Source: Selenomonadales bacterium
GTDB taxonomy: Bacteria; Bacillota; Negativicutes; Sporomusales; UBA7701
Direction of reading: 5' to 3'
Length of the DNA: 64,000 bases
Assembly: GCA_018434945.1 (NCBI GenBank)
Contig: JAHDOI010000025.1
Span: 1 to 64,000 of the forward strand
Made by a program: the position numbers and the translations under genes. Of this stretch, positions 33,829 to 42,774 are shown piece by piece. The stretch's first letter is position 1. Every line of letters starts with the position of its first letter. The notes beneath the pieces are model-generated. The model did not search any database. It saw only the letters and a program-made list of their open reading frames with translations, and was not told where the DNA came from.

Positions 33829-34476
33829 TTATCTTTGCAGGCCTTTGGGTTGAGCATAAAGCTCCACCCGCTTGAGCGCATGGTCGAATATCAGGGCGAG
33901 CAGCGCCGCAGGCAGGGCCCCGGCCAGAATCAGTTCGGAATTGGCCATGGAGATGCCCCGGAAGATAAGGTCACCCAACCCTCCCGCGCCTATCAGCGCC
34001 GCCAGGGTCGCCACGCCTATCAGCAGGACGGTCGCCGTGCGTATCCCCGCCATGATTACGGGCAGGGCCATGGGGAGTTCGACCATGAACAGCACCTGCC
34101 GCGACGTCATGCCCATGCCTATCCCCGCTTCGACGACCGCCGGGGTGACGCCCACGATGCCGGTATAGGTGTTGCGCAGGATCGGCAGTAAGCCGTATAT
34201 GGTCAAGGCGACTATGGCGGGAACTTTGCCGATGCCCATGAGCGGTATCATGAAGCCGAGCAGCGCCAGGCTGGGTATTGTCTGAAATACCGCCGTCACG
34301 CCGATGACCGGTTCGGACCACCGCCGGTAACGGGTCAGGAGGATTCCCAGCGGCACGGCGATTAAATTTGCGAAAATGAGCGAAATGATCGTCAGTTCGA
34401 TGTGCTGTATTGTCGCCAGTAATATATCCTCCCAGCGATTTTGCATGATTGCCAGCAGCTCTGCGATAATATCCAC
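33829..34476 (-). CDS. opuCB: Osmoprotectant ABC transporter permease (OpuCB-type)
   Basis: 215 aa with five or six helices and the permease-coupling motif GVTPAVVEAGIGMGMTSRQ. The start is uncertain. The GTG at 34476 sits inside its own AGGAGGTG site, leaving no spacer, while an ATT eight bases beyond AGGAGG is in frame. Only one permease gene is present here, whereas OpuC systems usually have two (OpuCB and OpuCD), so this one may form a homodimer. Confidence 0.92.
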   Translation of the reverse strand: MDIIAELLAIMQNRWEDILLATIQHIELTIISLIFANLIAVPLGILLTRYRRWSEPVIGVTAVFQTIPSLALLGFMIPLMGIGKVPAIVALTIYGLLPILRNTYTGIVGVTPAVVEAGIGMGMTSRQVLFMVELPMALPVIMAGIRTATVLLIGVATLAALIGAGGLGDLIFRGISMANSELILAGALPAALLALIFDHALKRVELYAQPKGLQR

Positions 34477-34495
34477 CTCCTCTTTGACCTGTTAT

Positions 34496-35617
<1,122 letters not shown>

Positions 35618-35670
35618 CCCATCCCCCCTGATTAATATTATTTACTATTGCTAACGCATAATTCATTTAA

Positions 35671-35733
35671 AACCAGCAACCGACAACCTCATTATAAGTT
35701 TTAAGTTGTTGGTTGTCAAACCATTCGCTGGTT
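35671..35733 (-). promoter_or_regulatory. opuC promoter bracketed by nested inverted repeats
   Basis: Minus-strand promoter TTGACA (35719-35714), 17-bp spacer, TATAAT (35696-35691). Inverted repeats surround it: AACCAGC (35671) with GCTGGTT (35727), and GACAACC (35682) with GGTTGTC (35711). The inner repeat overlaps the -35 box. It is a plausible operator for the adjacent GntR/TrkA_C regulator. Confidence 0.75.
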
Positions 35734-35796
35734 TTTTATTACTACAGTATGCCTGATCAAGAAGACTTATTCCGCGTAATGCCTTTTCGCCTGTCG

Positions 35797-35828
35797 CAAA
35801 AAAACAACCGCCCAGGGCGGTTGCCATA
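35797..35828 (-). terminator. Intrinsic terminator after the GntR/TrkA_C gene
   Basis: Minus-strand hairpin GGCAACCGCCC / GGGCGGTTGTT followed by seven T's. Confidence 0.88.
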
Positions 35829-35831
35829 GAT

Positions 35832-36455
35832 TCATCCCGTAGATATTATTCTTTCCACCCGTTTCAGTATGCCCGTGTCGCCGATACCCAGTATTATATC
35901 CATCGGCATGAAGCAGGCATAAGGTCCCGGCGATATGATCAGTCTTCCTTCACGCTTGATACCGACGATGGTCGCACCTGTTTTCTGCCAGAATTGCACT
36001 TCGGAGATCATTTTCCCGATCAGCGGCGATTCGAGCGGGATTTCGAATTCCATGATATTGACGGGATTCGTATGCCTCAGACGCTCACTGAGATCAAACA
36101 TGTGCTCTATTCTTTCCGATATCTTCTGGTTCAGCCGTTCGCGCTCGTCGATCAGTTCGTATATCTCGGCTTTGAGATCGCGCAAGTCCTTGCCGAGGTT
36201 ATATTTGTCGATATACTCCAGCGCGTTCTGGCGGGACTGGATGATCACCCCGCTGCCGGCGATGACATCGACAATTCCCATGTCCTCGAGAAGCCGGAGA
36301 GATCTTCGTATCGTCTCGGGGGAGACGTTGTATTGCCCGGCTAGTATAGACCGCCCCGCTATCTTCGTTCCTTCCCGCAGTTCGCCTTTGGCGATGCAAG
36401 TGGCTAAGTCCAGCGCGATCTGGGAGTAAACCGGACCTTCTACACTGTTCTTCAT
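35832..36455 (-). CDS. GntR-family regulator with C-terminal TrkA_C (RCK_C) sensor domain
   Basis: 207 aa. N-terminal winged helix (residues about 5-72: YSQIALDLATCIAKGELREG, then YNVSPETIRRSLRLLEDMGI). A coiled coil at about 85-125 follows, then a TrkA_C domain at about 130-205 (FEIPLESPLIGKMISEVQ). RCK_C domains of this type bind c-di-AMP in known K+/osmolyte regulators, so c-di-AMP control of the neighbouring opuC operon is likely. An inverted repeat ACACCT/AGGTGT (36468-36492) overlaps its own promoter region. Confidence 0.9.
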   Translation of the reverse strand: MKNSVEGPVYSQIALDLATCIAKGELREGTKIAGRSILAGQYNVSPETIRRSLRLLEDMGIVDVIAGSGVIIQSRQNALEYIDKYNLGKDLRDLKAEIYELIDERERLNQKISERIEHMFDLSERLRHTNPVNIMEFEIPLESPLIGKMISEVQFWQKTGATIVGIKREGRLIISPGPYACFMPMDIILGIGDTGILKRVERIISTG

Positions 36456-36529
36456 GCGTTTTCACACCTCAAAAACAATTATAAGGTGTTTTTCTAAAAT
36501 AAGCCAGCACATGTCATCCGCTACGGGGC

Positions 36530-36625
36530 TTAAAGCGTATGTACGTTTCCTAACCGCCGGGCGATTTTCAACAGGTTTCCCTCTTTAAGACGCACGGCGT
36601 TTTCGGGACAATGCTCCTGGCGGCA
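36530..36625 (-). pseudogene. Remnant 3' end of a DUF362/ferredoxin gene
   Basis: The minus strand reads CRQEHCPENAVRLKEG, a few more residues (NLLKIARRL) and a stop. This closely parallels the C-terminus CCQEHCPENAVHLREG of the gene at 37038, and the DNA matches in GGCGTTTTCGGGACAATGCT. No start or upstream part is present. It is a leftover of a duplication, separated from the intact gene by the NHLP precursor gene. The rest of 36456-36657 holds the GntR promoter region and nothing else recognisable. Confidence 0.8.
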
Positions 36626-36657
36626 GTTAAGTAACACGCCGTGATGTTGGGCGACTA

Positions 36658-36993
36658 CTACTGAAAAATAATAATATCACTATTATTGCGATCGTTGGAT
36701 TGGTTGATGAAGCCCCCCGTTACCGCGCTGAGCGCTTCATGGGAAAGTTCACTCGCTTGGGCTGCAGGCAGCACAAGATACAGGGCATTCGCCGGTTGCT
36801 CGATGACCTTGACCTCCATAGTCGCGGGAAGTTTAGCCCCTTCCTTTAATTTGCCCATTTCCCTTTCAACAACTGCCTTGGGATTGGCCAGCAATTCTTG
36901 GTGGAAACTCCTGTCTTTCATGGCCTTTACTATCAGCATGCTCTGGAACTCCCGCCATGTGGGCAGTTTTTTAGTGTTTTCTTTTTCATTCAT
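36658..36993 (-). CDS. NHLP-type RiPP precursor peptide (nitrile-hydratase-like leader)
   Basis: 111 aa. The leader resembles the alpha subunit of nitrile hydratase as in the NHLP/proteusin leader family: FHQELLANPKAVVEREMGKL (about 30-49), then LPATMEVKVIEQPANALYLV, and LSHEALSAVTGG ending in the double-Gly cleavage site (about residue 94). The core is FINQSNDRNNSDIIIFQ, 17 aa, Asn/Ile-rich and without Cys or Thr. AAGGAGGAAAG precedes the start. No LanM, YcaO, radical-SAM or peptidase-exporter gene is nearby, so maturation, if any, must be encoded elsewhere. Confidence 0.88.
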   Translation of the reverse strand: MNEKENTKKLPTWREFQSMLIVKAMKDRSFHQELLANPKAVVEREMGKLKEGAKLPATMEVKVIEQPANALYLVLPAAQASELSHEALSAVTGGFINQSNDRNNSDIIIFQ

Positions 36994-37037
36994 TTTTCAC
37001 TTTCCTCCTTTTTCTCCCGTTAAAGCCGGTTCAAAGG

Positions 37038-38156
37038 TCATAGCAACCGCCGCGCTAGTCTAAGCGCCCCCCCTTCCCGCAAATGCACGGCGTTTTCGGG
37101 ACAATGCTCCTGGCAGCAGTAGCAGCGAATGCATTTGGCGTAATCGATGCGGACTTTGCCGCCCTCTACGATCATGGCTCCCGGCGGGCAGTGGGCGGCG
37201 CAGAGGCCGCAGCCGATGCAGGTGTCGTCGATCTCCGGCCGGGCGGTGAGCTGGCTGCGGCCGAGCTCGGCGGCCCAGCCGGGGATGCGGTCGGCGAGTG
37301 TCAGCATGCTGCGGGGCGGGACGAATTTGCGTCTGACGCTGCTGGCGCTGCCGACGAGCTCGATGCCGGCGAGGGGCGGCGTGAGGCTCCGTTCGAGGGC
37401 GAGAGCGGTGAGCGGCAGGCGCGCCGGGTCGAAGCCCATGATTTCGGCCATGACGACATCCACCGCGAAACAATCCGTCCCGGCCAGAATAACCCCGGCG
37501 CTGACCGGGTTCCCGTTGCGCGGGCCGTTGCCTTCCATGCCAACGATGCCGTCGACAATCGACAGGGCTGGTTTTATCAGGCTCGCCAGGTCGATGAGCA
37601 TGGCGGCGAATTCGGGGCGGGCCTGCATGCGCAGATGAAACTGGGCTTTGCGTATGCCGACGATGAAGCCGAACAGGTTTTTGGCGGCGCCAGTGATACC
37701 CATGAAGGTATGTGTCTTCATCTTGGCGAGGGAAATGATTTTGTCCGCTGTGGCGTACGGCCGGGCGAGGGCGAACTTCTGGACGGTCGTGCCTGCGGGG
37801 TACGGTATGTCGACGGTGGTGTCGAACGGGACGAGCGGGACATCGAGTTCGCGGCAGGCGGCGGCCAGGCCGCATTTTTCGGCTGCTTTGAGGGTGCCGG
37901 TGGTGCCGGGCGAGTCGCCGACAAAGGGTTCGGCGCCGCCGGCTTTGACGGCCAGGAGGACGGCCCGCAGCACCTCGGGATGGGTGGTGACCGCTTTTTC
38001 GGGGGGCAGGCCTTCGAGCATGTTGGGTTTGACGAGGACTTTGTCGCCGGGGGCGACGAATTTTTCCACGCCGCCGAGGAGGCCGAGCGCTTCGTCAAGG
38101 CCTTGTTCCACTACGGCGCGGTCATAGCTAGGGGCGTTGACAGCGGCGACTTTCAT
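37038..38156 (-). CDS. DUF362 protein with C-terminal double [4Fe-4S] ferredoxin domain
   Basis: 372 aa from the ATG at MKVAAVNAPSY. Residues 1-300 are the DUF362 domain (VLVKPNMLEGLPPEKAVTTH, KMKTHTFMGITGAAKNLFG). The C-terminal ferredoxin has clusters CIGCGLCAAHCPPG and CIRCYCCQEHCPEN. The family is common in anaerobes, with an iron-sulfur or redox role that is not established. The frame extends 124 codons upstream through the isochorismatase gene but without coding character. It lies 45 bp downstream of the NHLP gene's 5' side and may be co-transcribed with it. Confidence 0.88.
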   Translation of the reverse strand: MKVAAVNAPSYDRAVVEQGLDEALGLLGGVEKFVAPGDKVLVKPNMLEGLPPEKAVTTHPEVLRAVLLAVKAGGAEPFVGDSPGTTGTLKAAEKCGLAAACRELDVPLVPFDTTVDIPYPAGTTVQKFALARPYATADKIISLAKMKTHTFMGITGAAKNLFGFIVGIRKAQFHLRMQARPEFAAMLIDLASLIKPALSIVDGIVGMEGNGPRNGNPVSAGVILAGTDCFAVDVVMAEIMGFDPARLPLTALALERSLTPPLAGIELVGSASSVRRKFVPPRSMLTLADRIPGWAAELGRSQLTARPEIDDTCIGCGLCAAHCPPGAMIVEGGKVRIDYAKCIRCYCCQEHCPENAVHLREGGALRLARRLL

Positions 38157-38175
38157 GGCGACCACTCCCAAGGGT

Positions 38176-38748
38176 TTATCGGACAAGGGCAAGAATTTCG
38201 CCGGTTGTGGCGACACGGCAGTATTCGTCCGCGAGGTTGGCGAGCGACATTGCGTGTACTTCGGCGGCGGTGCGGAGATAGCCGTCGTAGTCGGGCCGGG
38301 CGAAGGTGAAGGCGGCGTCGTGGGCGAGTAAGGTGTCGAAGCCGAGGTTGCCGGCCATGCGGACGGTGGCTTCGACGGAGTTGTTGGTGATGACGCCGCA
38401 GACAACGAGACATTGTATGCCGGCGGCCCGCAGGGTCTCCGCCAGGCCGGTGCCGACGAAGGCGCTGTTGACGTGTTTGACGACGACGCTTTCGCCGGGG
38501 AGGGGCGCGGCGCAGGGCTTGAAGTCACAGCCCGGCTGGCCGGGGCGGTAGGTGGAACCTGGCTCGAGTGATTCGTGCCTGACGTGGAAGACCGCGCGCC
38601 CGGAGCGGCGCCAGGCGGCTAGCAGGGCGGCGATGTTATCCTCGGCGCCGGGGTTGTTGCGCGGGCCGTGTTTGGCCCACGCGGGGTCGTCGATGGCTTT
38701 CTGGACGTCGATGATTAGCAGGGCGGCACTTTCCGGCAGGCGGTTCAC
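38176..38748 (-). CDS. Isochorismatase-family cysteine hydrolase
   Basis: 190 aa from a GTG overlapping the preceding stop by 4 bp (GTGA). The catalytic triad motifs are visible: Asp in ALLIIDVQKA, Lys in VVVKHVNSAF and Cys in LVVCGVITNNSVEAT, the last with the cis-peptide pattern of the family. Such enzymes hydrolyse isochorismate, nicotinamide or small amides; the substrate is not fixed here. Translationally coupled to the old-yellow-enzyme gene, suggesting joint action. Confidence 0.9.
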   Translation of the reverse strand: MNRLPESAALLIIDVQKAIDDPAWAKHGPRNNPGAEDNIAALLAAWRRSGRAVFHVRHESLEPGSTYRPGQPGCDFKPCAAPLPGESVVVKHVNSAFVGTGLAETLRAAGIQCLVVCGVITNNSVEATVRMAGNLGFDTLLAHDAAFTFARPDYDGYLRTAAEVHAMSLANLADEYCRVATTGEILALVR

Positions 38749-39761
38749 AGGAATTTCCCCCGCAGGTAGGGTTCGGGCCAGTCGGTTTCCTGGCCGAGGA
38801 CGAAGGCGGCCCTGAGCGGCCAGTAGGGACTGCGCATCAGCTCGCGGCCGAGGAAGACGAGGTCGACGCCGGTTTTGACGATCTGCTGGGCCTGGATGGG
38901 GTCGGTGATGAGGCCGCCGCCGATGACGGGCAGGCCGGTTTTTTCTTTGATGGTGAGGGCGAAGGGTATCTGATAGCCGGGGAAGGCCCGCGGCACGGCG
39001 GGGGTGACGGCGCCGGAGCTGACGTTGACGATGTCGATGCCTTCCCCTTTGACGAGGTTGAGCATGGCGGCCACCGATTCGGGGGTATTGCCGCCTTCTT
39101 CCCAGTCGGAGGCCGAGACTCTGACGATGATCGGCATGGCGGCCGGAAGGACGGCGCGCACGGAGGCGACGATCTCGCCGAGCAGGCGGGCCCGCCCCGC
39201 CGGGGAGCCGCCGTAGCTGTCGTCGCGCTTGTTGCTGAGCGGCGAGAGGAACTGGCTGATGAGGTAGCCGTGGGCGCCATGGATTTCGACGGCGTCGTAG
39301 CCGGCGGCGGCGGCGCGGCGGGCGGCGGCGGCGAAGCGCTCGACGATGGCGGCGATTTCGGCGGCGGTGAGGGCGCGGGGGGTGCGGTGCTTGTCGCTGA
39401 AGGGGATTGCCGACGGTCCGACCGGCTCCAGGTATTCGACTTCGCTTTTGCGGCCGGCATGGTTGAGCTGGACGGCGATTTTCGCGCCGTGCTGATGGAC
39501 GGCGGCGACGATGCGCGCCAGGCCGTCCCGCTGGCCGTCGTTCCAGAGGCCGAGATCGCGAGCGGTGATGCGGCCGCCGTCCTCGACGCCGGTGGCTTCC
39601 TGGATGATGAGACCGACGCCGCCGACGGCGCGGGTGGCGTAATGGATGTAATGCCAGTCGGTGGCGAGGCCGACGCGGCCGGCGACATAGTTGCACATCG
39701 GCGGCATGACGATGCGGTTTTTCAGGGTCAGTCCCTTGGCGGTGAACGGGGTGAACAGCAT
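38745..39761 (-). CDS. Old yellow enzyme family NADH/NADPH:flavin oxidoreductase (YqjM-like)
   Basis: 338 aa from the ATG with GAGGGAGGC upstream. FMN TIM-barrel landmarks: KNRIVMPPMCNY, QLNHAGRKS, EIHGAHGYLISQFLSP with NKRDDSYGG, and a late PVIGGGLITDP phosphate-binding strand. The short C-terminus without the Fe-S and second flavin domains makes it the YqjM/NamA class of ene-reductases. First gene of the two-gene unit with the isochorismatase. Confidence 0.93.
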   Translation of the reverse strand: MLFTPFTAKGLTLKNRIVMPPMCNYVAGRVGLATDWHYIHYATRAVGGVGLIIQEATGVEDGGRITARDLGLWNDGQRDGLARIVAAVHQHGAKIAVQLNHAGRKSEVEYLEPVGPSAIPFSDKHRTPRALTAAEIAAIVERFAAAARRAAAAGYDAVEIHGAHGYLISQFLSPLSNKRDDSYGGSPAGRARLLGEIVASVRAVLPAAMPIIVRVSASDWEEGGNTPESVAAMLNLVKGEGIDIVNVSSGAVTPAVPRAFPGYQIPFALTIKEKTGLPVIGGGLITDPIQAQQIVKTGVDLVFLGRELMRSPYWPLRAAFVLGQETDWPEPYLRGKFL

Positions 39762-39922
39762 TGCGGATGCCTCCCTCGGGTATGGTATCTGTTTCAATAT
39801 TTCCGGACGGAGGGTTTTTATTCCTGTTTCCGGCTGACACCTCGCGGGAAAACTTCTATAATGGATTTGCCGAAGTGGATTTGCCGAGGCGGCGATATCG
39901 CCTGGCGCAGAAGGAGCATCCC

Positions 39923-40399
39923 ATGAGGACGAACAAGACCAGCGCCGGCCTGATGATGTTCCGGCGGAAATGCGGTGTTTTGGAGGTCTTCCTGGCCCAC
40001 CCCGGCGGGCCGTACCTGAAAACCAAGGATCTGGGCTATTGGGGCATCCCCAAGGGGGAGATCGAGGCCGGCGAGGACCTGCTGGCGGCCGCGGTCCGCG
40101 AGTTCGCCGAGGAGACGGGCATGACGGCGACGGGAGACTTCCTGCCGCTGGGGTCGGTGGTGCAGGCGAGCGGCAAAGTGGTGCACGCGTGGGCGTTCGA
40201 GGGCGACTGGGAGGAGGGCCGGACGCCGGCGAGCAATCTTTTTCCGCTGGAGTGGCCGCCCAAGTCGGGGCTGGAGCAGTGGTTTCCGGAGATCGACCGG
40301 GCGGCTTTTTTCCCCGTGCCGGCGGCGATGCGAAAGATAAACAGGGCGCAGGGGGAATTTATCGTGAGGCTGCAGGAACTGCTTGGTGACGGCCGTTGA
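39923..40399 (+). CDS. Nudix hydrolase
   Basis: 158 aa from the ATG with AAGGAGCATC upstream. Nudix box GEIEAGEDLLAAAVREFAEETG (shown split: GEIEAGEDLLAAAVR and EFAEETG), with the substrate-side motif WGIPKG before it. It starts TSAGLMMFRRKCGVLEVFLAHP, as in NTP pyrophosphohydrolases of the MutT/diadenosine group. It may cleave damaged or dinucleoside phosphates. Confidence 0.92.
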   Translation: MRTNKTSAGLMMFRRKCGVLEVFLAHPGGPYLKTKDLGYWGIPKGEIEAGEDLLAAAVREFAEETGMTATGDFLPLGSVVQASGKVVHAWAFEGDWEEGRTPASNLFPLEWPPKSGLEQWFPEIDRAAFFPVPAAMRKINRAQGEFIVRLQELLGDGR

Positions 40400-40467
40400 T
40401 AAGGCCTTAACTTTGGATATATTTCACCCCTTTCCGGGCTACACTATCGGGGAAAGGGGTGATTGTT

Positions 40468-40593
40468 TTGCTTTCCCAGCGTGAGCAGTCTGTCAGCGGC
40501 GGCGAGAGCGCTTCCTGCGCGGTCGATAAGGACGTGCTGAGCGGCGAGGCCTGCGTGAAGTGCGGGTTCAAGTGTATCGAAGGGTGCTCTTAG
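40468..40593 (+). CDS. Small Cys-rich protein
   Basis: 41 aa from a TTG with AAAGGGGTG seven bases upstream. The sequence is MLSQREQSVSGGESASCAVD, then KDVLSGEACVKCGFKCIEGC and S. Five Cys in the last 25 residues (C, CxxC, C, C) suggest a metal- or Fe-S-binding mini protein. I do not recognise a family. It is followed 23 bp later by another tiny ORF with a strong site. Confidence 0.6.
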   Translation: MLSQREQSVSGGESASCAVDKDVLSGEACVKCGFKCIEGCS

Positions 40594-40616
40594 CAAGGCT
40601 GTAAGGAGGGAATTCG

Positions 40617-40736
40617 GTGGCCAAGAATAAGGATAAGAATCCGCAGGGCAGCCCAGTGCAGGGCGATTTCGCAACTTTTTCCGGCTTTGAGGAGAAGTGC
40701 GGCAGCAAGGGCGGCAAGAATAAAGCCGGGAAGTAG
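40617..40736 (+). CDS. Small basic protein, Lys/Gly-rich
   Basis: 39 aa from a GTG with TAAGGAGGG six bases upstream: MAKNKDKNPQGSPVQGDFAT, then FSGFEEKCGSKGGKNKAGK. The single Cys in EEKCGSKGG and the charged ends suggest a soluble, disordered, metal- or RNA-associated peptide. No family recognised. It pairs with the Cys-rich ORF just upstream and precedes panB by 138 bp. A GGGTGG/CCACCC hairpin lies between. Confidence 0.6.
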   Translation: MAKNKDKNPQGSPVQGDFATFSGFEEKCGSKGGKNKAGK

Positions 40737-40874
40737 CCGAAAGGGTGGGGAACCACCCTTTCGCTTGCGGTTGGCGGCAGGGAATTATTTCCCGGCAGCG
40801 AATTAGTTTCAGTAGACATCGGCGGCGTTACGCGCATCGACCGGTATTTATTATTCGATTGGAGGAAACGTCCT

Positions 40875-41711
40875 ATGGCTAAGCAGAAGGTGACTATCCC
40901 GGCGCTCAAGGAGATGAAGGAGCAGGGCAAGAAAATCCGCATGGTTACGGCCTACGATTATCCCACCGGCATCCTGGTGGACAAGACCGACATCGAACTG
41001 ATTCTTGTCGGCGATTCGCTGGGCATGGTGGTGTTGGGCTACGACGGCACCGTGCCGGTGACGATGGAGGAGATGCTCCACCATTGCAAGGCAACGGTCC
41101 GCGGCGCGAGAAATACTCTGATCGTCGGCGATCTGCCGTTCGGCTCGTACAATACGAGCATCAGCGACGCGGTTTATAACGCCACCCGGATGATGAAGGA
41201 GGGCGGCGCCGACTGCATTAAGCTGGAGGGCGGCCTGACGGTGGTGGAGACGGTGAGGGCGATCGTCAACGGCGGCGTCCCGGTTATGGCCCATATCGGC
41301 CTTACACCGCAGACGGCTTCGGCTCTCGGCGGTTTCAAGGTGCAGGGCAAGGACACGGCGGCGGCCGAGCGGATGATAGACGAGGCGCTGAAGCTGGAAG
41401 AGGCCGGCGCTTTCGCGATCGTGCTCGAGGCCATCCCCGCACCGCTTGCGGAGATTATCACCAAGAAGCTGACTATCCCGACGATCGGCATCGGCGCCGG
41501 CGTCCACTGCGACGGCCAGGTGCTCGTCACCCATGATCTCATCGGCCTGTTCGACCGCTTCGTGCCGAAGTTCGTCAAGCAGTACGCTAACGTCAGCCAG
41601 GATATCGTCGCCGCTTTCAACGCTTACGCCGAGGAAGTGGCCACCGGCAAGTTCCCCGGGCCGGAGCACAGCTTCACGATGAAGGACGAAGTGCTTAAGC
41701 GCCTTTATTAA
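40875..41711 (+). CDS. panB: 3-methyl-2-oxobutanoate hydroxymethyltransferase
   Basis: 278 aa, full length. PanB landmarks: KIRMVTAYDYPTG, ILVGDSLGMVVLGYDGTVPV with the Mg-site Asp, HIGLTPQTASALGG, and IGIGAGVHCDGQVLV. It makes ketopantoate from 2-oxoisovalerate, the valine-pathway intermediate. The adjacent panE gives the next step, so the pair supplies pantoate for coenzyme A. Start with GGAGGAAAC upstream. Confidence 0.97.
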   Translation: MAKQKVTIPALKEMKEQGKKIRMVTAYDYPTGILVDKTDIELILVGDSLGMVVLGYDGTVPVTMEEMLHHCKATVRGARNTLIVGDLPFGSYNTSISDAVYNATRMMKEGGADCIKLEGGLTVVETVRAIVNGGVPVMAHIGLTPQTASALGGFKVQGKDTAAAERMIDEALKLEEAGAFAIVLEAIPAPLAEIITKKLTIPTIGIGAGVHCDGQVLVTHDLIGLFDRFVPKFVKQYANVSQDIVAAFNAYAEEVATGKFPGPEHSFTMKDEVLKRLY

Positions 41712-41726
41712 CCCGGGGGTGAGATT

Positions 41727-42656
41727 GTGAAGATCGCCATTATCGGCGCCGGCGCGATGGGCAGCCTGTTCGGCGGCCGCCTGGCGCTGGCGGGGGAAGA
41801 GGTCTGGTTGCTGGATGTGTGGGAAGAACATGTCCGCACCATCAATGATAAGGGGCTTTCGATCGCTTCGCCGGCCGGGGATACAGTCGCCCGGCCGAAG
41901 GCGACGACAAAACCCGAGGATATCGGCACCGCCGAGCTTGTGATCGTTTTTGTGAAGTCGACCGCCACCGCCAAGGCGGCCGAGACGGCAGCCGCCCTTC
42001 TCGGCCCGGATACGGCGGTGCTGACGCTGCAGAACGGCTACGGCAACGCCGAGACGATCGCCGCGGCGGTAGGCGCCGCCAGGGTGATCGCCGGGACGAC
42101 AGCCCAGGGGGCGACACTGCTGGGACCGGGGCGGATAATGCACGCCGGCGGCGGCGAGACCCATATCGGCGAGCTGGGCGGCGGGCTGACCGAGCGCCTG
42201 CAGAAAATTGCCGCCTGCCTGTCGAAGGCGGGTATTGCGACAATCGCCGACGACAACGTGGCTTCGCTCATCTGGGGCAAGCTGATCGTGAATGTGGGTA
42301 TCAACGCCCTCACCGGCATCACCGGCCTGAAGAACGGCGAGCTGGCCGACCACGAGGAGACCCGTCAGGTGCTGGCGCTGGCGGTGGAGGAAGCGGTGAG
42401 GGTGGCGGACGCCGCCGGGGTGAAGCTGCCGTACGGCAACCCGGTGGAGAAGGTGCTGGCCGTCGCCGTGGCCACGGCGCAGAACCGTTCGTCGATGCTG
42501 CAGGATTTGTCGGGCGGACGGATGACGGAGATCGAGGCGATCAACGGCGCGCTTGTCCGCGAGGGCGAGCGCTTCGGGGTGGAAACGCCGGTCAACAGGG
42601 TGCTGACGCTGCTGATCAAAGCGCTGGAGAAGCTGCCGCGCGAAAACCGCCCGTAG
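41727..42656 (+). CDS. panE: 2-dehydropantoate 2-reductase
   Basis: 309 aa. NADPH-binding motif MKIAIIGAGAMGSLFGGRLA (residues 1-20), TLQNGYGNAE, and catalytic Lys in IWGKLIVNVGINALTGI. It reduces ketopantoate to pantoate. It starts 15 bp after panB, forming one operon ended by the terminator at 42680. Confidence 0.95.
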   Translation: MKIAIIGAGAMGSLFGGRLALAGEEVWLLDVWEEHVRTINDKGLSIASPAGDTVARPKATTKPEDIGTAELVIVFVKSTATAKAAETAAALLGPDTAVLTLQNGYGNAETIAAAVGAARVIAGTTAQGATLLGPGRIMHAGGGETHIGELGGGLTERLQKIAACLSKAGIATIADDNVASLIWGKLIVNVGINALTGITGLKNGELADHEETRQVLALAVEEAVRVADAAGVKLPYGNPVEKVLAVAVATAQNRSSMLQDLSGGRMTEIEAINGALVREGERFGVETPVNRVLTLLIKALEKLPRENRP

Positions 42657-42678
42657 TTCATAGAAAGCCCCGAAATTA

Positions 42679-42717
42679 TGCAACCCCGCCTCACTTCAAT
42701 AAGTGAGGCGGGGTTTT
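42679..42717 (+). terminator. Intrinsic terminator after panBE
   Basis: Hairpin AACCCCGCCTCACTT / AAGTGAGGCGGGGTT then TTCC, just after panE. Confidence 0.88.
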
Positions 42718-42774
42718 CCGCTCATAATACTTTGCTCCCCGGCTACACAGAATAAACCCGAGGAGGGGAGTAAT

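Noticed and set aside
36658..39761. DUF362, isochorismatase and old-yellow-enzyme genes as RiPP maturation enzymes for the NHLP peptide
   Set aside because: None belongs to a family known to modify NHLP precursors, and the latter two form their own coupled unit. No exporter or peptidase is present. Kept as neighbours only.
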